From positions 1-64,000 of the forward strand of contig LGRX02027656.1 of the NCBI GenBank assembly GCA_001247695.2: 64,000 nt of DNA. Reading direction: 5' to 3'. The DNA comes from Cymbomonas tetramitiformis (Eukaryota > Chlorophyta > Pyramimonadophyceae > Pyramimonadales > Pyramimonadaceae). The notes under the pieces were generated by a model. That model searched no databases. It was not told the DNA's origin and saw only the letters and a program-made list of their open reading frames with translations. How positions within the stretch are numbered: position 1 is the first letter of the stretch; the number at the start of each line of letters is the position of its first letter. This document shows, piece by piece, positions 33,201-45,200 of this stretch. The position numbers were made by a program, and so were the translations under genes.

Positions 33201-36200
33201 GCTGTACTTCGTCCTCTCCACCAAGCGGGGGTGGGGCTCGAAGGTGAAGCTCACAAGATAGGCAGGCATGGAGGGACTTGGAGTGGTGGCTGCGACTGCC
33301 CTCAGAGCCGGTGGAACGGACGAAAGATATGACGGAGCCCAACGAGGGCCAAGCTGCACACCGACTCCTCCCTCTTCGCCCGGGGGGAGTGCTGAACCTG
33401 AAGCACGCCGCAAGGGGCTTCTGGGGGGACGAGCTGCGTCCCCTCCACATCACCCACCTCGAGCTGGAGGCCGTTTACAAGATGGTGCAGTCGTTTCTGC
33501 GGCAGCTGATGGGCAAGGTGGTCAGGTTGTACTGCGACAACCAGGCGGTGGTTGCCATGCTCAGCCACTTCACCTCGCGGAACCCGGAGCTGATGCGACG
33601 CATGCGGCGCATCAGTGCGTCCTCCAGCAGCCACAGTGCGAGTGGGACACGGCACTGGAGGGGCGCTGGAGAAGTGAGCTGGGTGAGAGCTCACTCACGG
33701 AGCTGGCAGTGCAGATGCAGGGGGCGGCGTTGCAGGACACCACCCTCGGCAACTACCGGCCGAAGGCCGCAGCCTTTATGCAGTTTTGTGTGGCTGAAGG
33801 CCGTTCGTGGCTGCCAGCCACGAAGGCCACGGTGCGGCTCTACCTTGCCCACCTGATGTCCAAGGGGACCATCAAGGCTGCTAGCTTGCAGCCCTACTTA
33901 TCGGCCATCAACAACTACCACGAGGACATGGGCTTCGACGGGCCTGCAAAGGGCCGCTCGGTGAGCCGTGAAGTGAAGGGCATGGCATCCTGCAGGTGGC
34001 GGCTGCGGACACTCAGGACGAGGAGGAGACGGTTCGGACCTGGCTGCCGGCCAGGCATGTGGCAAGGGTGCACGCTCACGGGTTGGCCATGCGGCCGACC
34101 GGCAGGGCGGAAATGGAGCTGCTGCGGGTGTGCACCTACGTAGTGTTTGCCTTCGTCACGTTCGGCCGGCCAGACACGGGCGTCTCCAGGCAGAAGTCCC
34201 ACATTGCAGTGGCCGACGACGTGATCTCCGTGGTGCTCCACAAGGAGAAGGGCAGACGGCACGTCCGCCTGAAGAGGCGGCTCACCATCCCCGCAGCGGG
34301 GGTGGAGGGCTTGGTGCAGTTGCTGGAGCACTGGGAAGGTGCCAGAGACAGCTGGTGGCAGCAGACATCCTCGCCGTGCGGCGAGGCGGAGGGGGACAGC
34401 TACTGGAGGCTGCCCTGGGAGCAAAGGCGCTTGACGTCGGCCCAGGCCGACGACTGGGTGCAGTTGGCTTTGGGCGTGCTGAAGTGTCTCCCCCTGGAGG
34501 GTGGGCACTTCTCGGGGCATACGGGTGCTTGTACTTGTGCCAGGGCGGTGGGCGCATTGCTGGAGAAGTGTTGCCTCTTGGGTGGCTGGTCTCAGCTGTC
34601 CTCAGCAATCCATGCGTATAACAACCCCACCGTTGTTCCCGACGAGCACATGGAGAGGTATTTTGGGTGGACTACTCCGAGGTGGAGAGCATGAGCCGAG
34701 CTGGAGCAATGGCAGTGGCAATTGTAGTGTACCTGATCATCTCTGAGACATGGCAATTCGATTGTTTGTACAAAAGAAATGGTTAAATTGGGGTTTGCGG
34801 AATTTTAAAGGTTTCTGCACCCTAGATCGAGCTGTAGTTCCACAGGGTTTCCTGGACCATCAGATCGAGATGTCACAGATCTGCGCGTTTACACTCCATT
34901 TATTTAAAGGGTCCGTCAGTCGGAATTCCTCAGCTCTGTTCTTTTGCGTTCCCACCTCACCCGTCCCAAGAGACTCGAACATTTGCGTTGAAGCTGTGAA
35001 TCAGCCCTAGAAGCTGTGTATCAGCCTAGAAAAAACATTCCATAAGAGATTTTCTCTCACAGGCACGTAAGAAGAAAGCTAGTTTTAATGAAATGTATGC
35101 AGTGTGCCTTTTGGCGAATCGATTGTTTGTGCAAAAGAAACGGTGAAATTGTAGAACAGCAGATCTGAGGAACTCCGACTGGTGGATCCTCTAAATACAC
35201 AGTGACAGGGAACTCAATCTGTCACAATCATCTCGATCTGACGGTCCAAGGAGCTACTGCTCGATCTTCGGTGCAGAAACTCCTCAAATGCCGCATGCTC
35301 CAATTTTTAAACCATTATAACAGAATGCGTTGTAAGCTCCCATGCAGAAATAAAGCAAGCACGGTGCCGTATTTATTTTGGGAAACTTTTTTGGGGAACT
35401 TCGTGTGTTGGGTGCGGCTTTTGCAAGTTGGTTCCCGGTGTATCCCATTGTTTCTCCCCTTTGTACAACCTGTCGTATAATAATGCGTATATGCCGAGGT
35501 CTCAAATCCATTCTTGACCGAACAAGCGTTGGGTTCCGCGATACATATATGCAATTTGTCAATCGGGTGGATCGGTGGGCGAGGGGATGCAAACAGGTAT
35601 ATGAGCGCTACTGGTTTGACTGGGTCTATTGCAACAGAATTAGGCAAACTTACAAGCATAAAATACATGTAAGTGCTACCAAAAGTGACGTGAGCCATCG
35701 ATCCACATATTGTGACGCCACCTTCAATTGAAAACCGTGACTGCGATAAAGGTGATACCCTACAGGGGGCGGCCAGCTCTGGGTTGAGGCCCAAGAGAAA
35801 ATTGGTATTTCCCAGGGAAGTGCCAGGGGTCGGCTGGCCTTGGTCTACATGCCCCCGGACGTGGGTGGTTAGATATGATTGATGGGGAAGCCTATGGTGA
35901 TTAGTACATGCGCGCTGGTATTGTGCTTTTGTTTATGCCTACCTGCTTGGAGAGGGAGTTTGGAAACTAGCGATGCAGGCTCTTGCTATTCGATCATTTT
36001 TCTCTGGGCGTGCTCTGCTGTATTGTGCTGGGGATTTTGCAGACCCCCGCCACTTAAGTGTACCTACCTTCCTAGCAAAGAGCAAAAGGTTTCAGGAAGC
36101 ATCATAATCGCTAGCACTGGTGATACACTACAACGGTGGCATCAGTGATGACATCGGACTTTCAGACGTATTACTCGGTAGTGTGAGTACTAGCACGAGT

Positions 36201-39200
36201 ACGCGCGTAGATCGTAGAAAGTAGAATGGATGAGCAGGCCATGTTTGGTTACCGAAGAGTGTCCCAGCATTGGGATCAGCTCAGAGCTAGCTGCAGCGGC
36301 TGGATCAGCTCAGATCTAGCTGCAGCCGCTGGATCAGCTCAGATCTAGCTGCAGCGGCTGGATCAGGATTTGCTGATGGATTCTTCTTAATTCACCGTAC
36401 CACTGTGAGTGCAGCCAGTGTGTTGCTAGTTACTCGAGGACTGCTCTCAAGACATACATGCATGCGTGCATGCATATTGGCTGACAGTCACCAGCATGGA
36501 TTATTGAGTCTGGGGAATGACTACACTTGGAGGAGGGAAAGAAAGGCTGCGCCGTCGACGTGCTGAAGCAAGTTAAGAATGAAGTGGCGTGTGCTGCATG
36601 CTGACACAGGCATATTGGTCACAACGGTCTCACTGGAGCAATACCATCCCAGCTGTCAACGATGATTGACTTGAAATGGTGGTAAGTGCCCAGAGAAAGT
36701 GGTGCGTGGTGCATCACCCAAGCAACCTGCAGCCCGGCCCTCTTTTGGACGGGCTGCTCTTCAGGGAATGGGAAGGAAAACACCTCAGGCAGATCCATCG
36801 CTAGGAGCTACTCCCACGATGCCTTGAGGGTCCACCGAGCTAGTTAACCGGTGAAGTAGTGGGGGCACTGTGTCGGCACAATGGGGGAGGAAGCAACGGA
36901 GGGGGGGAGGCGGCTTTTTCATTGGGGGTGGCCTAAGGGATGCCACCATTTCGCACTGCTAGAATATCCCCATTGTTGAGAATAGACGGTATGGTAGAAG
37001 CACGTAATATATGTGTGATGGATATATCTGATAATAATATCTCAAAAAGCCAAACCGAAAACCTGAGACTTATGTGCTCTGGCTCGAGACACTGCCCACG
37101 TGGCAAGCATTCATCGATCTAGGGTCACCATAGTACGTAAAGATCTAAGAGATTGGACTAGGGGAACCCGCACCGGGACTCCCAGACAGGGCTATCCGAT
37201 CTAGAAAATCTTATCAAGCACGACCCCCAAAACCACAAAAGGCTTATTTTCAACTTTGCCAATCAGGTCCAATACCTTGCCAGGGTCGGTCTCCCGCCTT
37301 ACTCGTTCCCATATTTTTGTGGGGATCGTAATTTTGGAGGAAGGTTCTTGCACATCGATGTCTGAGTCCCGTTGATAAAGTGACATTCCACGTCTGATGT
37401 GGAATGCACTGACATGACACCACTAGATAATTCTTATGTCTGGCACACAGTTTGCGCATCCCCATCACCTGGGAGTACGCACCCCCCCACACCATCCCCT
37501 CCCAGGAAACGGCCCGCTCAGCATGCGCAACCACCGCGAGCTGCCTAGATAGGGCGTGCAATGGCAATGAACTGTGCGCGCAGGTCAGTAACACTCATAC
37601 CTGCGCCACGGTAGGACCTTCGGGTCTGCCGTACATCCCCCGCGCCCGCCCTTCCACCTGCAAGAGTACGCGACTTGAGGGTCCACCGTGGAGTCCGGCG
37701 CTGGACACCCCCTGGCACTGGCTGCACCCTCCCCCCACGGCGGGCACTGTGGTGTGATGTCAGCACCCTCCCCTCCACGGCGGGTACTGTGGTGTGATGT
37801 CAGCACCCTCCCCCCACGGCGGGTACTGTGGTGTGATGTCAGCACCCTCCCCCCCCACGGCGGGTACTGTGGTGTGATGTCAGCAGCGTCCCCGTTGGCA
37901 ACCACCTGCTCACGCGTTGGGCATGGGGCGCAGCCGGTAGGGGTAAGCTCCCGATTCGCGTAGTCGTACAGCATGCGCTTGTTCCTGCCGCGGAGATCCA
38001 GACGGGTGGGTGTGGACTGCACCATTGGGATACTCGTCCTAGGTTACGTGCCCACGCCAGTAAGGTACTGCAGTGCAAATCTGCGATGAGTGTCAAGTCG
38101 GAACAGGACACCCAGTCCCATGGTGTGGACGGGAATGCAAAAGTAACAGAGGAAATATCGCCTATGCAGCAGCTGATGATAAGACAGATGGAGCTGATGG
38201 CTTCAATGGAGAAACGGTTAGCAAGTTCCGAGAGTCATTCTCAATCGCTGATGAGTAAGCTCTGGGAACAGAGCAGCTCAAGCACGGTGGTAGATGCAGT
38301 TGATCATGAGGACTTCTCCCTACAACAACTCCGAGCACACGTTCCATGAACTGTCTAACTGTCGAATAGATAGATATGTATATATATATATGCTTATATA
38401 TGCTTATATATAGGGATAAGTCTACATCGGGGGCCGACACTTCATTTTAATCCACATCGGGGCTGGGACAAGCCTAAACATTGCACATCCGGGGGCAGAC
38501 ATCATTTTAACTACACGGGGGCCTATATCTCATTTAACCACATCGAGGCCGTATATCTCATTTAATTCATCAAATAACATCTTCATTTTAATTCATCGGG
38601 GCAGACACTTCATTTTAACTACATCGGGGGCGACATTCATTTAACTACATTTGGGGTACATCTCATTTTAATTCACATCGGGGCCTATATCTCATTTTTA
38701 TCCACATCGAAGGAGACATCTCATTTTAATCCACACATCAAAGGACATCTCATTTTTACCCACATCGGGGCAGACATCTCACGCATCACACCAGCCACAT
38801 CTCATTTTCATCCATCGGGGCAGACATCTCATTTTAACTACATCACAAGCAACTCATTTTAACTACATTGGGGGCCGACATCTCATTTTAATCCACATCG
38901 GGGCAGACATCTCTATTTTTTATCTACATCGGGGGACGCATCTCATTTTTAATTCACATCGGCGCCACATTCATTTTAACTACATCGAAGCAAGAGCTGG
39001 ATCTTCTCTGGTTTTCTCTGGGTTCTACTGTTCTGGGGGCAAAGATATTTCTATTCTTTTTTTGACTCCGTTGATCGGGCACAGATACAGAGTTCTTCGC
39101 TGGTTCCCAGTTGATCGGCAGATATTCCTGAGCTTAAGACTCCATACTAGCTCGGCAAGACATTCCATGGGTTCTTCACTGGTCGAAGGCACACTTAACG

Positions 39201-42200
39201 TTGATCTGGTAGACATCCGCTTAGTTTTCGCCGTCTACACCTGCTTGTCCATTGTGGCTAATCTGCCGTCAGGTAGACAAACAGTTATCAGAGATATCCA
39301 TTTATTCAGCGGAGAGATGCCCTCACTTACCACCTGGTATCATTTGGTCACATCGGATAACATCTCATCGCCATCGGGCTCATTTAATCTCACATCGAGT
39401 AGATTCATTTAACCACATCAGTAAGACATTCATTTTAACTACATCGAAGGCAGACACCATTTAAATCCACATCGGGGGCAGACAAGCCTAAATGTTTCAC
39501 ATCGGTTGTAGACACATCCTTTTAATCCACATCGGGGGTTGACATTTCATAGCATGCGTAGACACACGTAATGATGTAATGTCAACGAAACATAGTCATG
39601 CAATTCCAACCGCTGGATATGGAACTTATATTACGATGAACATATCTACCGGTCGGATTTGCAAAATAATGTTTTCTTGTGCGTCAAACGATGAAAGACT
39701 GTCTTGTCGGGCGAAATAAAACAGCTTTTCACTGCTGAACGTACAAAAACACATTATTTCGTAAATCCATCCGGTAGATATGTTTATCGCAATATGATTT
39801 ATATATCTACCGGTTGGATTTGCATCAGTATGTTTTGTTTACATTATATCATTACGTTGAAGTAAAATGATTACCCCTGCTGTTGATTAAAATGAGATGT
39901 CTGCCTTCGATGTGGATTGAAACAGACGCTGCCCCATGTAGATAAAAATGGCGTTCGCTCCTCATGTGATTGAACAGATTTGCCTCGAAGTGGATTGAAA
40001 TGAGATTTCCGCCCCATGTGGATTGAAATGAGACGGCTCGCCCACGTGGATTAAAATAAAGCACCGTCCATGTGGATTAAAATGAGATGTCGCCCCGATG
40101 TGGGATTGAAATGAGATTTCGCCCCGATGATTAAATGAGATGTCGGCCTCATGGGATTAAAACAGATGTCTGCCCTCGATGTGATAAAAATGAAGGCCGG
40201 CCCTGATGTGGATTAAAATGAGATGTCTGTCCCCGATGTGGATTAAAACGAGATGTCGGCCCCCGATGTGGATTAAAATGAAGTGTCTGCCCCCGATGTG
40301 ATTAAAATGATGTCGGCTCTGCATGTGGATTATAATGAAGGTTCAAGGTTCCCGATGTGATTAAATGAGATGGTTGCCCCTGGATGTGGATTAAAATGAG
40401 ATCTCGGCCCCCGGTGTGAATCAAAATGAGATGTCGGCCCCCAATGTAGACTTATTCCTTATATACGTGTATATCGTATATATCTCTAGCGTATACACGG
40501 ACACCACTGTACTGTGATAATCAGATAGCAAGAATAGGCAAAGACAAGATGGAAAGTAATGGAGCGACTTACAGTGTCACTCCTTATATCGATGTCCGTG
40601 TTTCCCGCGGAGACACTCTACACGGTCACGGTCCCTCCACAGTGTCACTGTCACACTGTCTCGACTCGATACTATCGGTACTATCGATACCGTTCGAGAA
40701 TCGTACGTCGTGGTCGAGACAGGTCGATTTATCCTTAGATAGGGGATTTTCCTATACAAGAGGAAAGCTCATATTCCCGTTTGCCTACTCCGTACTCAGT
40801 ACTGCACTTTCATCCTTAGCCATTTTACCCGGCTACTTACCCAGCTATTTTACCTAGCCATATTTCTGCTCTTGTGCTTATTCGTCCTAACACACTGTGT
40901 ACATGGCACAGGCTGGATCATGTGTAGACTGCAGTGGGCTTGGTTCCTTGCGAGTGGTGTGGTGAGGTTCAATGTCGATTCAGAGAATACGTTGGGTGTT
41001 TTCTAGTATATAGTATGCGAAGGCTGAGGCCCTCGTAATCTGAGGATGTATATGTCCATGGCTTGAAGTGTGCAAATCGATTGGTGTGCTGCAAGTTTAC
41101 TTGCCGGTTTGAGCGGTGCTGCGCGAACAGGACTTTTGCAAATAACAAATTGACTGCACCAATTCCAACGTGGATATCTGCGCTAAGCAAGCTGACGTTT
41201 ACGTACGCTCCCACATACAGCGGTGTGGAAGTGCAACCTTTTGTAGTGGGGTATAGTATACCTCCCTCTAGGTGACGTTGATGTTGCTGTAGAGCAACTT
41301 TCTATTGCATTTAGCTATATTTTAGAAGCTGACCAACCGTTAAGTAACGGCGATGTTGCTGCTGCTGTAACACATGCCGCCTGCTATTGCTAATATAGGT
41401 GCGCGTCTTGCGTCATGCGTCATGCGTCCGAGCATGGCCCTCATCTCTGTCATTATCATGTGCCATTCCACTCTCTTTGTTGTTTGCTGAAGGAGAAGCA
41501 GCATCATCGCACATCAGCCGCCTCACCGAAATTCCACCTTTTCTCTCGCAAGCGCCGTCGATCATGGCGCAGCGCATATGCCTGCATGCATGACGGCGCG
41601 CCTTCCCCCGTAGTGAAATGTGATGCACTTAATGAAGACGGCGCGCTCGCACAGAGAGGTGGATAGTGGAATCCACGCGCACAGATAGTGGAGCTGCAAC
41701 CAGGCTCATCTCCTCTGAGTGGTGGCACTCCACTAGAGGCATGTAGATTGGTGGGGTTTGGCGACTGAGGGCGGAAAGGGGGGCGTGAGGGTGGGACTTC
41801 TTCTCACAGAGACCTCAGTTATAACAGTATCACGGGCACAATACCCACGGATCTGGGTGCACTCACTCAGATGGAAGAACTGTGAGTGCCCCACATGAAG
41901 AGGTCACGTGTGGCATGCACAAAGGGTAGAAGGGCTGGATGTGTTTTTGTTCATGTGCACATTGTTTAGCCCAATGAGTTTGCTTTCTTTGCATTCCTAC
42001 ACGCTCGTTCTTGCAGCTCCTTCTGCACAGCAGCCGCTCACTTGCTTTCCGCATCAACGGTAACTCGGAGCAGAGGGAGGAGGGAGGGTTTTACAATTGT
42101 GAAAAAGAAGAGCAGAGGCTTTCGGAGTCCGGGATTGGGAGAGTGAACCTATCACCATTTTTGGCCTCAAGAGGCAATTGAGAGCTCTAATCAATTTCTC

Positions 42201-45200
42201 GATTCCGACAGTGCCACGTTGCGCTGCTTTAGCTCGCACTACTCCCGCTGTGTCTCTCTCAGGCCACGAATCCGCCTCTAGTCCGAAGTTCGCCTCTAGT
42301 GGGCTCATTCGGTGGGGTCCAACTCTGTGATTTCTACCGGCATGATGACGCGAGATGATTTTGCAAATTCCATATGTAAGAAACATAGAGAGCGATGCTT
42401 GCCCTGCTTTATACAACTGGATTAATCTATGTACCTCTAGCCCTTTCTGCCGCTCAACTAATGAACCATTCCTCACATCCCAGACCAGTGGCTGAGCGAG
42501 ATCCCTCCAAAGCTGTCAGGTGTTCGGTTGCCGCTAGTAAACGGCCTCCTTTGGCCTGCTCTCTAGCTGGGCTCCATCTGGCTCCGCAGCTCTTGGAATT
42601 CGTGTGTATTGGGGGGAGCCTCAGCTGCAGTATTCTCAAACACAATTGCTTGACGGGACCATTGGGGGAAGCCTCTGCTACAGAAAACTCCAAAACAATT
42701 GCTTGACGGGATCATTGCCAACCGAGCTGGCATCGCTAACGTCTTTGGCGAATCTGTGAGTTTGCATTCAACGACGATCTCAGCAATACCCAATGTGGCT
42801 GTCCATGAGTATATGAACGCCTTGCTTGCCATGCCGATTTCCGATCCAGCTATATTTCCGTCTCCGCCCTTGCCTGAGTGTAACTGATTCTACCATCAGT
42901 GCCATAAGATGTGTCCAATGATGTGATTAGAGTCCGAGGTCTGGGGCGCAGGTATGTTCAAAGCAACACTGCACTTTGTGGAAGCTGGACAGTGGCTTCT
43001 AGCACGACTGTCACATACACATCGACGGGATTAGATNNNNNNNNNNNNNNNNNNNNNNNNNNNNNNNNNNNNNNNNNNNNNNNNNNNNNNNNNNNNNNNN
43101 NNNNNNNNNNNNNNNNNNNNNNNNNNNNNNNNNNNNNNNNNNNNNNNNNNNNNNNNNNNNNNNNNNNNNNNNNNNNNNNNNNNNNNNNNNNNNNNNNNNN
43201 NNNNNNNNNNNNNNNNNNNNNNNNNNNNNNNNNNNNNNNNNNNNNNNNNNNNNNNNNNNNNNNNNNNNNNNNNNNNNNNNNNNNNNNNNNNNNNNNNNNN
43301 NNNNNNNNNNNNNNNNNNNNNNNNNNNNNNNNNNNNNNNNNNNNNNNNNNNNNNNNNNNNNNNNNNNNNNNNNNNNNNNNNNNNNNNNNNNNNNNNNNNN
43401 NNNNNNNNNNNNNNNNNNNNNNNNNNNNNNNNNNNNNNNNNNNNNNNNNNNNNNNNNNNNNNNNNNNNNNNNNNNNNNNNNNNNNNNNNNNNNNNNNNNN
43501 NNNNNNNNNNNNNNNNNNNNNNNNNNNNNNNNNNNNNNNNNNNNNNNNNNNNNNNNNNNNNNNNNNNNNNNNNNNNNNNNNNNNNNNNNNNNNNNNNNNN
43601 NNNNNNNNNNNNNNNNNNNNNNNNNNNNNNNNNNNNNNNNNNNNNNNNNNNNNNNNNNNNNNNNNNNNNNNNNNNNNNNNNNNNNNNNNNNNNNNNNNNN
43701 NNNNNNNNNNNNNNNNNNNNNNNNNNNNNNNNNCACCGTGACGGTTGGCTCGGGGACCACGGAGCTCACTGTGCTCTTTCAAGGGTCCACAGCGGCCACG
43801 TGCGCAACGGTTCTGCTCAATACTACTGCCACGCCATCCTCTCTTGCCGTCAAGACAACCAGTGGCCCCTCTTCCTTGAGATGGACTTTAAGCGACTATG
43901 AGTGCAAGAGCTCCTCATGCCAGATCAACCTCTGCGGTAGCCCCCCTTTTACACCCCTCCCTCATGCATTAATATGCTGTTTAGACACAGGGGCAGCCGG
44001 CTCGAGGCCTGACGCTCTGACGGCCTTTTAGATGTGGCTGGGGAGTATAATTCATGCTTGCATCGGTGATGGGCGCTGAGGAGAATGTCCAGAAGGTGAA
44101 TGTCTGGATCCACGTGCTGTCAAAGCTGTGTGACGACCATAGATGTAGATGCGTGATCAGCCACCGAGCCTTGCAGCGCGTCCGATGCAAACCGAGCCAT
44201 CCACAGCTCATCGAGCTTCTAAAAGATCCACTTGCTGACTCGAGGCTGGCGTGGCAGGTCTATCCATCGGGAGCTACAGTGTGATGGGCAACCTGACAAT
44301 CTTGGGAATTTACCACGTCCTCACTGGCAACCTCACAGTGATCTCGGTCCCGCCATCTCCACCATGTCCTTCTTCGCCGCCTCCACTATGTCCTCCGCCT
44401 CGCCCACCGTGCCCCTCCTCCGCCGCCTCCACTATGTCCTCCTCCGCCGCCTCCACCGTGCCCTCCTCCGCCGCTCCACCATGTCCTCCTCCGCCGCCTC
44501 CACTGTGCCCTCCTCTGCCGCCCTCTCCAACTCTTGCTCCCAGTCTTCTACCTCCAAACCCTGCAAATACATCATCACCTTTCAATCACTTGCCTCCGCC
44601 ACCGCCACTGCCAAGCCAGCTCCCACCTCCACCCTCCTCTTCCTTTCCTGCCACAGTCACGGTTGAGACTGTCATCTCCACAGTGGCTTTCCCGGAACTG
44701 GCTCTCTCTGCCTTTGATGATGCCACCTTCTCTGCGTCCTTCCGAGCATCGTATGTGTCCCAGATGGCAGCGGCTGCAGCTGTGAGCACCTCCGACGTCA
44801 GCATCACGAGCATCACCGGAGGCAGCGTGTTGGTGGGCTCCACAGTGTACTTCCCAAGCACCGCCACATCATCGGCGGAGGCCATGGTAGCCACATTGTC
44901 CTCCGACGCATCTGTGGTTTTCACGGAGTTCGGTTCCACATATGGCACAATCCAGGCCGTGAACATTTCCACGGGGAGTACCAATCGGATCGACTCATCT
45001 TTGCCTTCACCATATCTTCCACCTCCTCCACCCACCCTTCCTATCTACCATCTTCCCCATCTACCGCCGAACTTGGGAACTGAATTGCTTCCAGCACCTG
45101 CCAGCCTGGCCCCAAGCATGACGTGCGCATCTGCCCCATGCAACCCATTGGTCATCTGCATCCCAACTCCAGATGGCCGCACATGTGGCGCCTGCCCTGC

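Larger units (their letters stand above)
30905..35085 (+). mobile_element. D4: PAT/kangaroo-like retrotransposon, plus strand
   Basis: Direct terminal repeats of 148 bp each at 30905-31052 and 34781-34928; the 3' side continues about 160 bp with sequence also found at the D3 end. Order: gag, RT, RNase H, recombinase. The Tudor-like module of D2/D3 is missing, the RNase H end running straight into the recombinase. Stops and frameshifts show it is not autonomous. Confidence 0.85.

Noticed and set aside
42911..43782. Open frames spanning the N gap on both strands
   Set aside because: They are open only because the bases are unknown.
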